Positions 1 to 7,907 of a stretch of 64,000 nucleotides of DNA are shown here, piece after piece. Each line of letters begins with the position of its first letter. Positions within the stretch are counted from its first letter, which is position 1. The position numbers were made by a program, and so were the translations under genes. The notes below the pieces were generated by a model. That model saw nothing but the letters and a program-made list of their open reading frames with translations, was not told the DNA's origin and did not search any database. The stretch spans positions 1,116,001-1,180,000 of the forward strand of contig CAWHYF010000005.1 of assembly GCA_963833585.1 (NCBI GenBank), written 5' to 3'. The stretch is from Bog-756 sp963833585 (GTDB taxonomy: Bacteria > Actinomycetota > Acidimicrobiia > Acidimicrobiales > RAAP-2).

Positions 1-1048
1 CACCGACCGGCACCGTCCGGCCGGTGTCGTCGGTGATGGCCATGAGCACGCCGGGCACCGGCCGGCCGACCGTGGTGGCAACCACCTCGTCGGGATCACC
101 GGGGACCGTGCCGGTCCCGAGGGAGGCCTCGGTCGACGTGTAGCGAACCACGACGGGAACCCCGAGGCGCCGGCGCATGGCCGTCACCAGTTCAGCCGGC
201 ACCCGGGACGCACCGGTACCGGCGATCCGGAGGGAGGAGACGTCAGCCGTGGCCAGCTCGGGGTGGGCCAGCACCAGGGCCCACTGGGTCGGCACCCCTT
301 GGGCCACGGTGATCCGCTCGTGGGCCATGATCCCGATGGCGTCGGAGGCCCGCCAGGGGGTGGGGGTGATCACGGTGGTGATCCCGTTGGCGATCTCGTC
401 CCACGGTCGGGTCATCGACCCCACGTGAGCGAAGGGAAGCGGGGAGAGCCGCCGGTCCCCCGGCTCGGAGAGAACGTCGGTGCCGGCCGCCACCGCGGCC
501 AGGCTCCCGTGGTCGAAGACCGCTCCCTTGGGGAGGCCGGTGGTGCCACTGGTCCACACCACCGCCACCGGATCGCTCCGGTCGAGAGCGGGCCGGGTGG
601 CCGGTGGCGGGTCGCCCACGGCCCCCCGCACCGCCGAGCGGGCGAGCAGGGCGCCGGCCGGCCCCCGGTCGGTCTCGTCGCCGTCCTCCACCACCGTGAC
701 GGTGGGACGGGTGCGCTCGAGGATGGAGCGGGTCTCGGGTACCCCCAGACGGAGGTTGATTCCCGAGGTGACCGCGCCCAGCCGGGCCGCGGCCGCGTAG
801 CAGACCATGTAGTCGATGGAGCTCGGGAGCAGGAGGCAGACCACCGAGCCCCGCACCACCCCGTGCCGTTCGAACAGCCCGGCCACGCCGTCGGCGGCCC
901 GGTCCCACTGGGCAAAGGACATCGAGCGTCGCGGCGAGACCGCGGTGGCCGGTTCGACGTAGGCCTCGACGTCGCCGTTGACCGCCGCGGCGGCGCCCAG
1001 CACCTCGGTGAGCGACTCGAACTCCCCCTCAATCTGACGCACCGTCAT
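1..1048 (-). CDS. AMP-dependent acyl-CoA synthetase/ligase, C-terminus cut by window edge
   Basis: Class I adenylate-forming ligase that would activate a carboxylic acid to its acyl-AMP and then CoA thioester. The reading frame opens at ATG 1048 (start MTVRQIEGEF) and stays open to base 1. The AMP-binding P-loop WTSGTTGLPKGAV lies near residue 165, and the YTSTEAS segment in the position of the YGxTE motif near residue 300. About 349 residues are present, so the hinge and C-terminal lid domain are missing, as expected for a ~500-residue family. It is the last visible gene of the minus-strand group with fadD3, ipdF and ipdE1 but is separated from the alcohol dehydrogenase by a tandem repeat. 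The substrate cannot be told. Confidence 0.85.
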   Translation of the reverse strand, partial: MTVRQIEGEFESLTEVLGAAAAVNGDVEAYVEPATAVSPRRSMSFAQWDRAADGVAGLFERHGVVRGSVVCLLLPSSIDYMVCYAAAARLGAVTSGINLRLGVPETRSILERTRPTVTVVEDGDETDRGPAGALLARSAVRGAVGDPPPATRPALDRSDPVAVVWTSGTTGLPKGAVFDHGSLAAVAAGTDVLSEPGDRRLSPLPFAHVGSMTRPWDEIANGITTVITPTPWRASDAIGIMAHERITVAQGVPTQWALVLAHPELATADVSSLRIAGTGASRVPAELVTAMRRRLGVPVVVRYTSTEASLGTGTVPGDPDEVVATTVGRPVPGVLMAITDDTGRTVPVG

Positions 1049-1064
1049 ACCGGGGAGGACTGTA

Positions 1065-1185
1065 ACAGGGCGGCTCCGGCGCACAGGGCGGCTCCGGCGC
1101 ACAGGGCGGCTCCGGCGCACAGGGCGGCTCCGGGCGCACAGGGCGGCTCCGGCGCACAGGGCGGCTCCGGCCGGGCGGCTCCGGC
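1065..1185. repeat. 18-bp tandem repeat (VNTR), about 6.5 copies
   Basis: Unit close to ACAGGGCGGCTCCGGCGC, with copies starting at 1065, 1083, 1101, 1119, 1138 and 1156; one copy is 19 bp, and the array ends in a degenerate copy. It fills the 160-bp gap between the alcohol dehydrogenase stop and the start of the ligase gene, ending 17 bp upstream of the ligase ATG, so copy number could affect expression of that gene. The 18-bp period could also be a decayed coding repeat of six residues, but no gene covers it. Confidence 0.9.
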
Positions 1186-1208
1186 CAGCTCCGGGTCGGC
1201 GTCGGGGA

Positions 1209-2318
1209 CTAGGAGAAGGTCAGGACGCCGCGGGCCAGCTTGCCGGCCTCCATGTCCGCCACGATCTCCCGGAATCCCTCGAGGGGTCGCTCCTCGGTGA
1301 CCAGCTCGTCGAGCATCAGCTGGCCCGACAGGTACAGCTCCACCATCAGCGGGATGTCGTGGTGCGGACGGGACGAGCCGTACCGGCAGCCCAGGAGGCC
1401 CCGGTCCACATAGGCCAGAGCGTTGACATCCACCGAGACCTCGGTGCCCTGGGGCGGGATGCCGATGGCCAGGGCGTTGCCGCCCCAGTCCAGGACATCG
1501 AGGGCGTTTCGCAGTACGGCGGGGTGGCCGACGCAATCGAAGGACCAGGTGACACCGCCGGTCCAGCCGAGGGCCCCCGACAGACGGTCCGGGCCCGGGG
1601 GCACCAGCTCACGGATGGCGGCCACCGCGTCGGTGGCCGAGGCGTCGACGAAATGGGTGGCCCCGAACTGGCGGGCCAACCCCTCCTTGGAGGCCAGGGT
1701 GTCGATCGCCACGATCCGGCTGGCCCCGGCGATACGGAGCCCCTGGATCACGTTGAGACCGACCCCGCCCACGCCGAAGACCGCCGCCGTCTCGCCGGCC
1801 TGGACCTTGGCCCGGTTGAGCACCGAGCCCACCCCGGTGAGGACGCCACAGCCGATCAGGCAGGCCGAGGTCATGGGGACGTCCTTGCTGATCTTCACCG
1901 CCTGGACCTCCTGGATCACCGTCTGCTCGGTGAACACCGACGTCCCGGCGAAGTTCGAGGCCGGCTCCCCCCGGAAGGTGAAGGGCGCCGACACATTGCC
2001 CAGAGTCTTGATGCACCAGGTGGGGTGCCCGGTGCTGCAGGCCCGGCAGGTCCCGCAGCTGGCCAGGGTGGCGATGACCACATGATCACCCGGCTTCACC
2101 GACGTCACCTCCGATCCCACCGATTCGACCACGCCCGCGCCCTCGTGCCCGAGGACCGACGGCGCCTTCCAGGGGATGGTCCCGTTGATGACGGACAGGT
2201 CGCTGTGACACACCCCGGCCGCGCCGATGGCCACCCGGACCTCGTTCGGCCCCGGGTCGCGCACACCCAGCTGGTCGGTTACCTCCGCTTCGTCACCGGT
2301 GTAGACGATGCCTCGCAT
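1209..2318 (-). CDS. Zinc-dependent alcohol dehydrogenase (MDR family)
   Basis: Medium-chain dehydrogenase of 369 residues that would oxidise an alcohol (or reduce an aldehyde) with NAD(P). Catalytic zinc ligands appear in GVCHSD and GHEGAGVV near the N-terminus, structural-zinc cysteines follow in ASCGTCRACSTGHPTWC, and the Rossmann motif VFGVGGVGLN is mid-protein. It resembles the class III / NDMA-dependent alcohol dehydrogenases of actinobacteria, but the cofactor type is not certain. The start at 2318 has AGGGGT just upstream; a longer in-frame extension overlaps fadD3 and is unlikely. It lies 73 bp downstream of fadD3, probably in the same transcript, and might handle an alcohol or aldehyde intermediate. 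Confidence 0.88.
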   Translation of the reverse strand: MRGIVYTGDEAEVTDQLGVRDPGPNEVRVAIGAAGVCHSDLSVINGTIPWKAPSVLGHEGAGVVESVGSEVTSVKPGDHVVIATLASCGTCRACSTGHPTWCIKTLGNVSAPFTFRGEPASNFAGTSVFTEQTVIQEVQAVKISKDVPMTSACLIGCGVLTGVGSVLNRAKVQAGETAAVFGVGGVGLNVIQGLRIAGASRIVAIDTLASKEGLARQFGATHFVDASATDAVAAIRELVPPGPDRLSGALGWTGGVTWSFDCVGHPAVLRNALDVLDWGGNALAIGIPPQGTEVSVDVNALAYVDRGLLGCRYGSSRPHHDIPLMVELYLSGQLMLDELVTEERPLEGFREIVADMEAGKLARGVLTFS

Positions 2319-2391
2319 GGCACCCCTCTCTCTCGTCGATTCTTGCTCGTCGATCCTGACGGCCCGCCGTCGGGCCGGCCGGGGCCGGCCC

Positions 2392-4080
2392 TCACGTGGC
2401 GCCGTGGGCGGGCAGGTAGCGGTCCCGAAGTTCGCGTTTGAGCACCTTGCCCCCGGCATTCACCGGCAGGGCGTCCACCCACTGCACCGACCGGGGCACC
2501 TTGAAATTGGCCAGACGCTCCCTGGACCACTCGACGAGATCGTCCCCGTCTCCCGTCGGTGGTCCCGCCGCCGGGACCACCAGGGCCAGTCCCACCTCGC
2601 CCATCCGTCGGTCGGGCACCCCGATCACCGCCACCTGACCGACCGCCGGATGGCCTCGGAGCACCGTCTCGACCTCGGCCGGGTAGACGTTGAAGCCGCC
2701 ACTCACGTACATGTCCTTCAGCCGGTCGGTGATGGACACGTTCCCGGACTCGTCCATGACCCCGATGTCGCCGGTGTGGAGCCAGCCGTCGGGCCCGACC
2801 GTATCCTCGGAGGACTCGGGATCATTGAAGTAGCCGCGCATCACGTTGTAGCCCCGCACCACCACCTCGCCGGCCTCCCCCTGCGGGACCTCGGTCCCGT
2901 CGGTTCCGATGATCCGGACCTCCACGTCGGGGATGGCCCGGCCGGAGGTACCGGCGATGACCTCGGCCGAATCGCCGCGACGGCACATGGTCACCGTCCC
3001 GCACGCCTCGGTGAGGCCGTAGGCGGTCAGCACGGTCTCGATGCCCAGCTCGGACCACAGACCTTTGACCAACTCCACCGGAACCTGCGCGGCTCCGGTG
3101 ACCACCAGGCGCAGCGAGCCCAGGTCGAAGCTCTTCCGGTCGGGATGGTCGAGTATGGACTGGAAGATGGTCGGCGGCCCGGGAAGCACCGTGACCTGCT
3201 GCTGCTCGATCCGCTCCACCACCCGGCCGACGTCGAAGACGGGCTCGGGCACCATGGTGGCCCCGACCATCAGGCAGGCCAGGATGCCCGCTTTGTAGCC
3301 GAAGGTGTGGAAGAACGGGTTGACGATCAGGTACCGGTCACCCTGGCGGAGCCCGACCACCTCGGCCCAGGTGGCGAAGGTTCGCAGCGTCTGACCGTGG
3401 GTGCTCATGGCCCCCTTGGGGTTCCCCGTGGTGCCCGACGTGAACACCAGGTCGGAGAGGTCCCCGGCGGTGATCGAGGCGGTACGGCCGGCGGCCACGT
3501 CGGCGGAGCAGGTGCCTCCCTCCTGGAGGAACACCTCCCACTCCACCACGGGATCGCCCTTGGCCGTCGGGGACCTCGGGGCGTCGTCGTCGGTCCGCAG
3601 CACCACCACACGCTCGAGATCCGGCACCGGCTCCCCCGCCGCCACCGCCTGGTCCAGCAGGCGGGGGTAGTCGGTCCCGAGGAAGCCCTCCACGGTGAAC
3701 AGGATCCGGGCCCCCGACTGGCGCAGGATGTACGCGGCCTCGGACCCCTTGAAGCGGGTGTTCAGGGGGACCAGGAGCGCGCCGGCTCCCACCGCACCGA
3801 GGGCGGCGATCACCCACTCGGCACAATTCGGGGCCCAGATGGCCACACGGTCCCCGCGCTCGATGCCGTTGGCCACCACCGCCCGGGTGGCCGTGGCCAC
3901 CTGCTCGGCCAGCTGGTCGAAGGTGAGACGCGTCGTGGTCCCCCGTGGGCCGTGCACGTCGACCACGGCCTCGGCGTCACCGAAGCGGGCCGCGGCATCC
4001 TCCACCAGTCCGGGGATGGTCCCCCACTGGAGGTCCCCACGGGGATCGGTGACATCTGACACGTCGTCAGGGTAGTGCAT
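2392..4080 (-). CDS. fadD3: FadD3-family acyl-CoA ligase (HIP-CoA ligase-like)
   Basis: AMP-forming ligase of 562 residues. In mycobacteria FadD3 activates HIP, the 3a-methylhexahydroindanedione propanoate left after steroid A/B ring removal, to HIP-CoA. Visible motifs are the P-loop FTSGTTGNPKGAM, the block NPFFHTFGYKAGILACL, LPGPPTIFQS, the YGLTEACG motif and the C-terminal catalytic lysine in GGKVLKRELR. From memory, the NPFFH...YKAGILACL and PPTI(F/Y)QS blocks are very like M. tuberculosis FadD3. The start at 4080 has GGAAGGGG at good spacing. Its neighbours ipdF and ipdE1 lie in the mycobacterial order, which supports the steroid assignment; without them the substrate would be open. Confidence 0.88.
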   Translation of the reverse strand: MHYPDDVSDVTDPRGDLQWGTIPGLVEDAAARFGDAEAVVDVHGPRGTTTRLTFDQLAEQVATATRAVVANGIERGDRVAIWAPNCAEWVIAALGAVGAGALLVPLNTRFKGSEAAYILRQSGARILFTVEGFLGTDYPRLLDQAVAAGEPVPDLERVVVLRTDDDAPRSPTAKGDPVVEWEVFLQEGGTCSADVAAGRTASITAGDLSDLVFTSGTTGNPKGAMSTHGQTLRTFATWAEVVGLRQGDRYLIVNPFFHTFGYKAGILACLMVGATMVPEPVFDVGRVVERIEQQQVTVLPGPPTIFQSILDHPDRKSFDLGSLRLVVTGAAQVPVELVKGLWSELGIETVLTAYGLTEACGTVTMCRRGDSAEVIAGTSGRAIPDVEVRIIGTDGTEVPQGEAGEVVVRGYNVMRGYFNDPESSEDTVGPDGWLHTGDIGVMDESGNVSITDRLKDMYVSGGFNVYPAEVETVLRGHPAVGQVAVIGVPDRRMGEVGLALVVPAAGPPTGDGDDLVEWSRERLANFKVPRSVQWVDALPVNAGGKVLKRELRDRYLPAHGAT

Positions 4081-4117
4081 GGCCCCTTCCGCCCGGCCGG
4101 GAACGAGACCAATGCGA

Positions 4118-4945
4118 CTAGGGATGCTGGCTGCTGACGGAGACCACCTCGCCGGACATGAACGTGGCGTACTCGCTGGCCAGAAAGGCGATGACACTGG
4201 CCACCTCCCACACTTCGGCGCCCCGGCCGAAGAGCTCGCGCCGGCTCAGCTCGGCCAACTCCTCGTCGGGCATGACCCGGTTGAGGAACGGGTGGACGGC
4301 CAGGCTGGGCGAGACGGCGTTGATCCGTACGCCGTGGGGGGCGGCTTCGATTGCGCTGCACCTGGTCAGCGCCATCACCCCGGCCTTGGCCGCGGCGTAG
4401 TGGCTCTGGCCGGCCTGCGCCCTCCATCCGAGCACCGAGGCGTTGTTGACGATCACCCCGCCCTCACCCCGGGCGTAGAAGTGGCGGAGGGCGGCCCGGG
4501 AGCACCGGAAGGTGCCGGTGAGGGTGACGTCGAGGACCAGCCCCCATTGTTCGTCGGTCATGTCCACCACGTCGACCCGGCCGCCCAGCCCGGCATTGTT
4601 GACGGCCACATCGAAACGGCCATATCGCCCGACTGCGGCATCGTAGAGCTGCTGCACCTGTGACTCGTCGGTGACGTCGCAGGGCACGGCCAAGGGCCGC
4701 TCCCCGCCCAATTCCTCCATGGCCGCCAGGGCGTCGGCGGCTTCGCCGAGCCGCCGCTCGTGCGCATCGGAGATGACCACGGTCGCCCCCTCCTCGACAC
4801 ACCGTGTGGCCGTGGCAAAGCCGATGCCGGTGCCGGCCGCGGCAGTGATCACCACCACCTTGCCGGACAACAGCCCGTGGCCGGAAGGCGGCACCGGGAG
4901 GGGGCGTGGCGCCGGGACGGAGGCGTCCGGAGCAGCGTCGGTCAT
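4118..4945 (-). CDS. ipdF: IpdF-like short-chain dehydrogenase/reductase
   Basis: Classical SDR of 275 residues. The cofactor motif is ITAAAGTGIG, NNAG follows, and the catalytic Ser, Tyr and Lys are seen in NNASVLGWRAQ and SHYAAAKAG. The C-terminal phrase GEVVSVSSQHP and the N-terminal HGLLSGKVVVITAAAGTGIG are close to M. tuberculosis IpdF (Rv3559c), which is linked to 5-hydroxy-HIP-CoA oxidoreduction in steroid C/D ring breakdown. It starts 4 bp after the stop of ipdE1, so the two are co-transcribed and probably translationally coupled. The specific reaction is inferred from family and context. Confidence 0.88.
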   Translation of the reverse strand: MTDAAPDASVPAPRPLPVPPSGHGLLSGKVVVITAAAGTGIGFATATRCVEEGATVVISDAHERRLGEAADALAAMEELGGERPLAVPCDVTDESQVQQLYDAAVGRYGRFDVAVNNAGLGGRVDVVDMTDEQWGLVLDVTLTGTFRCSRAALRHFYARGEGGVIVNNASVLGWRAQAGQSHYAAAKAGVMALTRCSAIEAAPHGVRINAVSPSLAVHPFLNRVMPDEELAELSRRELFGRGAEVWEVASVIAFLASEYATFMSGEVVSVSSQHP

Positions 4946-4948
4946 GGG

Positions 4949-6133
4949 TCAGGTCCCCTTGGGCTCGGGCGGCAGGCCGAGGACCCGCTCGCCGATGATG
5001 TTCTTCTGGATCTCGTTGGAGCCGCCGTAGATGGTCTCGGACCGGCTGAAGAGGAAGGTGCGCTGGAACTCGTCGAGCTCGTAGGGGAACCCCTCGGCCA
5101 CCAGGCCGGCCGGGCCCTGCACGTCGATGGCCAGCTCGCCGAGCCGCCGGTGCCAACTGGCCCAGTACAACTTGATGATCGAGGCCTCGGGTGGCGCCAC
5201 CGGTCCGTCGTAGCCCGACAAGCTGCGCAGGGTGTTGAAGCGCAGGATCTCCAGCTCGGCATAGGAGCGGGCCAGCCGCTGGCGGACCACCGGGTCGGAT
5301 GCCGTCCGGTTGGCCCGAGCGAGGTCGAGGAGACGGTCGAGCTCCCTCCGAAAGGAGAGCTGGTGCCCGAGCAGGCCGACGCCCCGTTCGAAGGCCAGGG
5401 TGGCCAAGGCCACCTTCCATCCCGCACCCACCCCTCCCACCACGTGGTCGCTCCGGGCCCGGGCCCGGTCGAAGAAGACCTCGTTGAACTCCGAGGTCCG
5501 GGTGAGCTGGGTGATGGGACGGATCTCCACGCCGGGCTGGTCCATGGGGACCAGGAGATAGGAGAGCCCGTGGTGTCGGACCGAGCCCTCCTCGGTCCGA
5601 CACAGCACGAAGCACCAGTCGGCCTGGTGGGCCAGCGAGGTCCAGACCTTCTGCCCGGTGATCACCCACCCGTCCCCGTCGGGCCGGGCCTTGGTCTGGA
5701 CGTTGGCCAGGTCGCTGCCGGCGTCGGGCTCCGAGTACCCCTGGCACCACAGCTCGGTGCCGGCCAGGATGGGCGGGAGGAAGCGGTCCCGCTGCTCGGC
5801 GGTCCCGTACTGGATCAGGGTCGGCCCGAGGAGACCTTCGCCGAGGACGCTGACCCGACCGGGGGCCTTGGCCCGCACGTACTCCTCGTTGAAGATGACC
5901 TGGTGGGCAACGGAAGCGCCCCGACCCCCGTACTCCACCGGCCACCCGATGCCGGTCCATCCGTCCGCGGCCAGCACCTTCTCCCACTCGAGCCTGGTCT
6001 CGAACCCGTAGGTCTCGTCCCCCGATCCGCCGCGGCCGCCCAGGGCGGCGAACTCCCCGGTGACGTGGTCCGACAACCAGGCCCGGACCTCCTTGCGGAA
6101 GGCCTCGTCCTCGGGTCGGTCTTTGAGGTCCAT
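4949..6133 (-). CDS. ipdE1: IpdE1/FadE30-like acyl-CoA dehydrogenase
   Basis: FAD-dependent acyl-CoA dehydrogenase of 394 residues from ATG 6133 (MDLKDRPEDE); an upstream ATG at 6247 would add 38 low-complexity residues, and AGGACG precedes 6133. Domain order is N-terminal helical, beta (WCQGYSEPDAGSDLA) and C-terminal helical ending in ETIYGGSNEIQKNIIGERVL. The ends and the KLYWASWHRRLGELAIDV block match what I recall of M. tuberculosis FadE30. In mycobacteria IpdE1 works as a heteromer with IpdE2 on a HIP ring intermediate. No ipdE2 partner is visible here; it would have to be encoded elsewhere. First gene of the minus-strand steroid group. Confidence 0.88.
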   Translation of the reverse strand: MDLKDRPEDEAFRKEVRAWLSDHVTGEFAALGGRGGSGDETYGFETRLEWEKVLAADGWTGIGWPVEYGGRGASVAHQVIFNEEYVRAKAPGRVSVLGEGLLGPTLIQYGTAEQRDRFLPPILAGTELWCQGYSEPDAGSDLANVQTKARPDGDGWVITGQKVWTSLAHQADWCFVLCRTEEGSVRHHGLSYLLVPMDQPGVEIRPITQLTRTSEFNEVFFDRARARSDHVVGGVGAGWKVALATLAFERGVGLLGHQLSFRRELDRLLDLARANRTASDPVVRQRLARSYAELEILRFNTLRSLSGYDGPVAPPEASIIKLYWASWHRRLGELAIDVQGPAGLVAEGFPYELDEFQRTFLFSRSETIYGGSNEIQKNIIGERVLGLPPEPKGT

Positions 6134-6394
6134 GGCGGCGTGGGCGTCCTGTGGAGTCGATGTCGGGGGATCGGGCGCCGCCACCGTCGGCTGACCGAGG
6201 TCGGGCACCGGCGGCGGGACCGCCCAGATCTGGCGCGACGTTAGCAAACCGGCCTTCCCGTCCAGCCGGGGCTGGCGGGCACCGCCCGCCGGGGTCGCGG
6301 CCCGGGAACAGTCCGGTCGGCGACGGGGTTGACCTCGATGATCGTTAATGTGCAGCCGCTCCAGTCAGGGCCGGAGGATCGAGGAGGAGACAGC

Positions 6395-6820
6395 ATGGGC
6401 GAGAAGATCGGCACCGACACCGGGGGCCGCGTGACGATGAGCGACGAGGAGTGGCGGGCGCGCCTGACGCCGGAGCAGTACGCCGTACTACGCCAGAAGG
6501 GGACCGAACCGGCTTGGTCCGGCGAACTGCTCCACGTGGAGGGCAGCGGCACGTTCACCTGCGCCGGATGCGGGGCGGCCCTGTTCCCCAGCGACACCAA
6601 GTTCGAATCGGGATCGGGTTGGCCGAGCTTCTACCGGGCCCTCGACGACGGGGTCATCGAGGAGCACAAGGACCGGAGCTTCGGCATGACCCGGACCGAG
6701 ATCACCTGCGCCCGCTGTGGGGGTCACCTCGGGCACGTCTTCCCCGACGGGCCGGCGCCGACCGGCCAGCGCTACTGCGTGAATTCGCTCTCCATCGAGT
6801 ACGAGCCCGAATCGTCGTAG
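6395..6820 (+). CDS. msrB: Peptide-methionine (R)-S-oxide reductase MsrB
   Basis: Reduces methionine-R-sulfoxide in oxidised proteins using thioredoxin, in the cytosol. The 141-residue protein has both structural zinc pairs (CAGCG and CARCGGHLGH), the substrate block SGSGWPSFY and the catalytic cysteine in RYCVNS. The start at 6395 follows a strong GAGGAGGAGA ribosome site; an upstream ATG at 6329 lacks one. It stands alone, divergent from the ipdE1 group, and overlaps the end of the opposite-strand gene 6772-7143 by 49 bp. Its link with rubrerythrin, Fur and the encapsulin nearby is a shared oxidative-stress theme, not an operon. Confidence 0.96.
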   Translation: MGEKIGTDTGGRVTMSDEEWRARLTPEQYAVLRQKGTEPAWSGELLHVEGSGTFTCAGCGAALFPSDTKFESGSGWPSFYRALDDGVIEEHKDRSFGMTRTEITCARCGGHLGHVFPDGPAPTGQRYCVNSLSIEYEPESS

Positions 6821-7143
6821 GTCCCGGATCCTCCGGGCCGTGGGCGGGACATCCGTCGGCGCGGAGCCGGTGCCTCGGACGGGGGGGCCGGGACCGGCGC
6901 GGGGCGGGTCATCCGGTCCTCGAGCAGTTCGAACAGGTCGCCGAGAACCCGGGCCTCGTAGATGGTGCCGGCGGCGACCAGCACCCGGTCCGCATCCGCC
7001 AGCGCCTGACAGGCGTCGAACGCCTCCTGCTTGGTCAGCCAGACACAGGGTCGGAACGGGGTGGGCCGCCCGGGTCGGGTGGTGGCCCCCGCGCTCTCCC
7101 CCTCGGCCGGGGTGATCGCGGTCGTGGGGGACGGCGCCGCCAT
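6772..7143 (-). CDS. Hypothetical protein coupled to ssb
   Basis: A 123-residue protein that I do not recognise. A central stretch WLTKQEAFDACQALADADRV looks like a small folded alpha/beta segment, flanked by proline-rich low-complexity ends. Its ATG overlaps the ssb stop codon by one base (TGATG), a strong sign of translational coupling and hence of a real gene. The 3' end runs 49 bp into msrB on the other strand. A role with single-strand DNA binding can only be guessed from position. Confidence 0.55.
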   Translation of the reverse strand: MAAPSPTTAITPAEGESAGATTRPGRPTPFRPCVWLTKQEAFDACQALADADRVLVAAGTIYEARVLGDLFELLEDRMTRPAPVPAPPSEAPAPRRRMSRPRPGGSGTYDDSGSYSMESEFTQ

Positions 7144-7577
7144 CAGGCCGGAGTCTCCAGAGCGTCCTCATCGCCGGCCGCCTCGGGGGCCAGGGGCGCG
7201 CCCTCGGCCGCGGGCCGGAGCACCTTGTGGACGTCGACGGTGGCGAAGCGGAGGCTGGCCCCGACCTCGTCGGCCACGATCTCCACCTTGAACCGACGGT
7301 CCCCATCGTCGGTCTCCCAGCTACGCTGCTCGAGCCGGCCGGTGACGACCACCCGCATCCCCCGGGTGAGGCTGAGGGCCACGTTTTCCGCCAGGTCGCG
7401 CCAGGTCACCACGTCGAAGAAGGACGTCGACTCCTCCCACTCGTGGCTCTCACGGTTCTGCCAGCGCCGGTTGACGGCCACACCGAGCGTGGTGGTGGCC
7501 TGTCCGTCTCGGGTGTAGCGGATCTCCGGATCGCGGGTCAGGTTGCCGGTGATGGTGGTGGTGGTTGCCGTGGTCAT
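7143..7577 (-). CDS. ssb: Single-stranded DNA-binding protein
   Basis: OB-fold protein of 144 residues that coats single-stranded DNA. Recognisable blocks are ITGNLTRDPEIRYT, GVAVNRRW, TSFFDVVTWRDLAENV and MRVVVTGRLEQRSWE. The C-terminus is not the usual acidic DDDIPF tip but ends in DEDALETPA, and the protein is shorter than the main replication SSB, so this may be a second SSB paralogue. The start at 7577 has AAGGGA upstream. It is divergent from the encapsulin cargo gene and coupled to the next minus-strand gene. Confidence 0.93.
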   Translation of the reverse strand: MTTATTTTITGNLTRDPEIRYTRDGQATTTLGVAVNRRWQNRESHEWEESTSFFDVVTWRDLAENVALSLTRGMRVVVTGRLEQRSWETDDGDRRFKVEIVADEVGASLRFATVDVHKVLRPAAEGAPLAPEAAGDEDALETPA

Positions 7578-7700
7578 GGCCGTGTCCCTTGTTCGTGCAC
7601 CGCAGTGCGGGTCCGGCCGACGGTGAGCCCGTCCCGGCCGGGCCGCCTCGGTCAGGCGGCCCTCCCAGGATGGAGCTGTCACCTTGCTCCCCACCGCCCC

Positions 7701-7770
7701 GGGCCCCTGGCCGGGACCTTGTCACCGACCCAGTCCGCCGGGCCGGGCCCCCGGCCGGGACCTGTCACCG
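7701..7770. repeat. Direct repeat in the ssb / encapsulin-cargo divergent region
   Basis: Within the 330-bp gap 7578-7907 a unit close to CTGGCCGGGACCTTGTCACC occurs at 7701-7727 and again at 7745-7770, with a shorter TGTCACC at about 7677. The spacing of about 44 bp is near four helical turns. It could be a regulator site shared by ssb and the cargo-encapsulin operon, or simple GC-rich duplication. No convincing -35/-10 pair is visible in the gap; TACACT at 7804 is a weak -10 candidate. Confidence 0.45.
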
Positions 7771-7907
7771 CCCCGGGCCCCGCTCGGCACGACCGCACCG
7801 ACCTACACTGTCCACCACCGTGGGCTCGGGCCATGGCGGTCGGCGCCGTCGGGCCGGTCGACGAGCGCCGCGGCTCAGGCAGCGACGGACGGAGGAAGCG
7901 GCCCCCG

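Noticed and set aside
1065..1185. CRISPR array
   Set aside because: The unit is a contiguous 18-bp tandem repeat with no spacers and no cas genes nearby.
2308..6244. Long open frames of 490-580 codons on the plus strand opposite fadD3, ipdF and ipdE1
   Set aside because: They mirror the third-position GC of the real genes and have no recognisable motifs; the same holds for long antisense frames across glpD, the flavoprotein, glpK and the transglutaminase gene.
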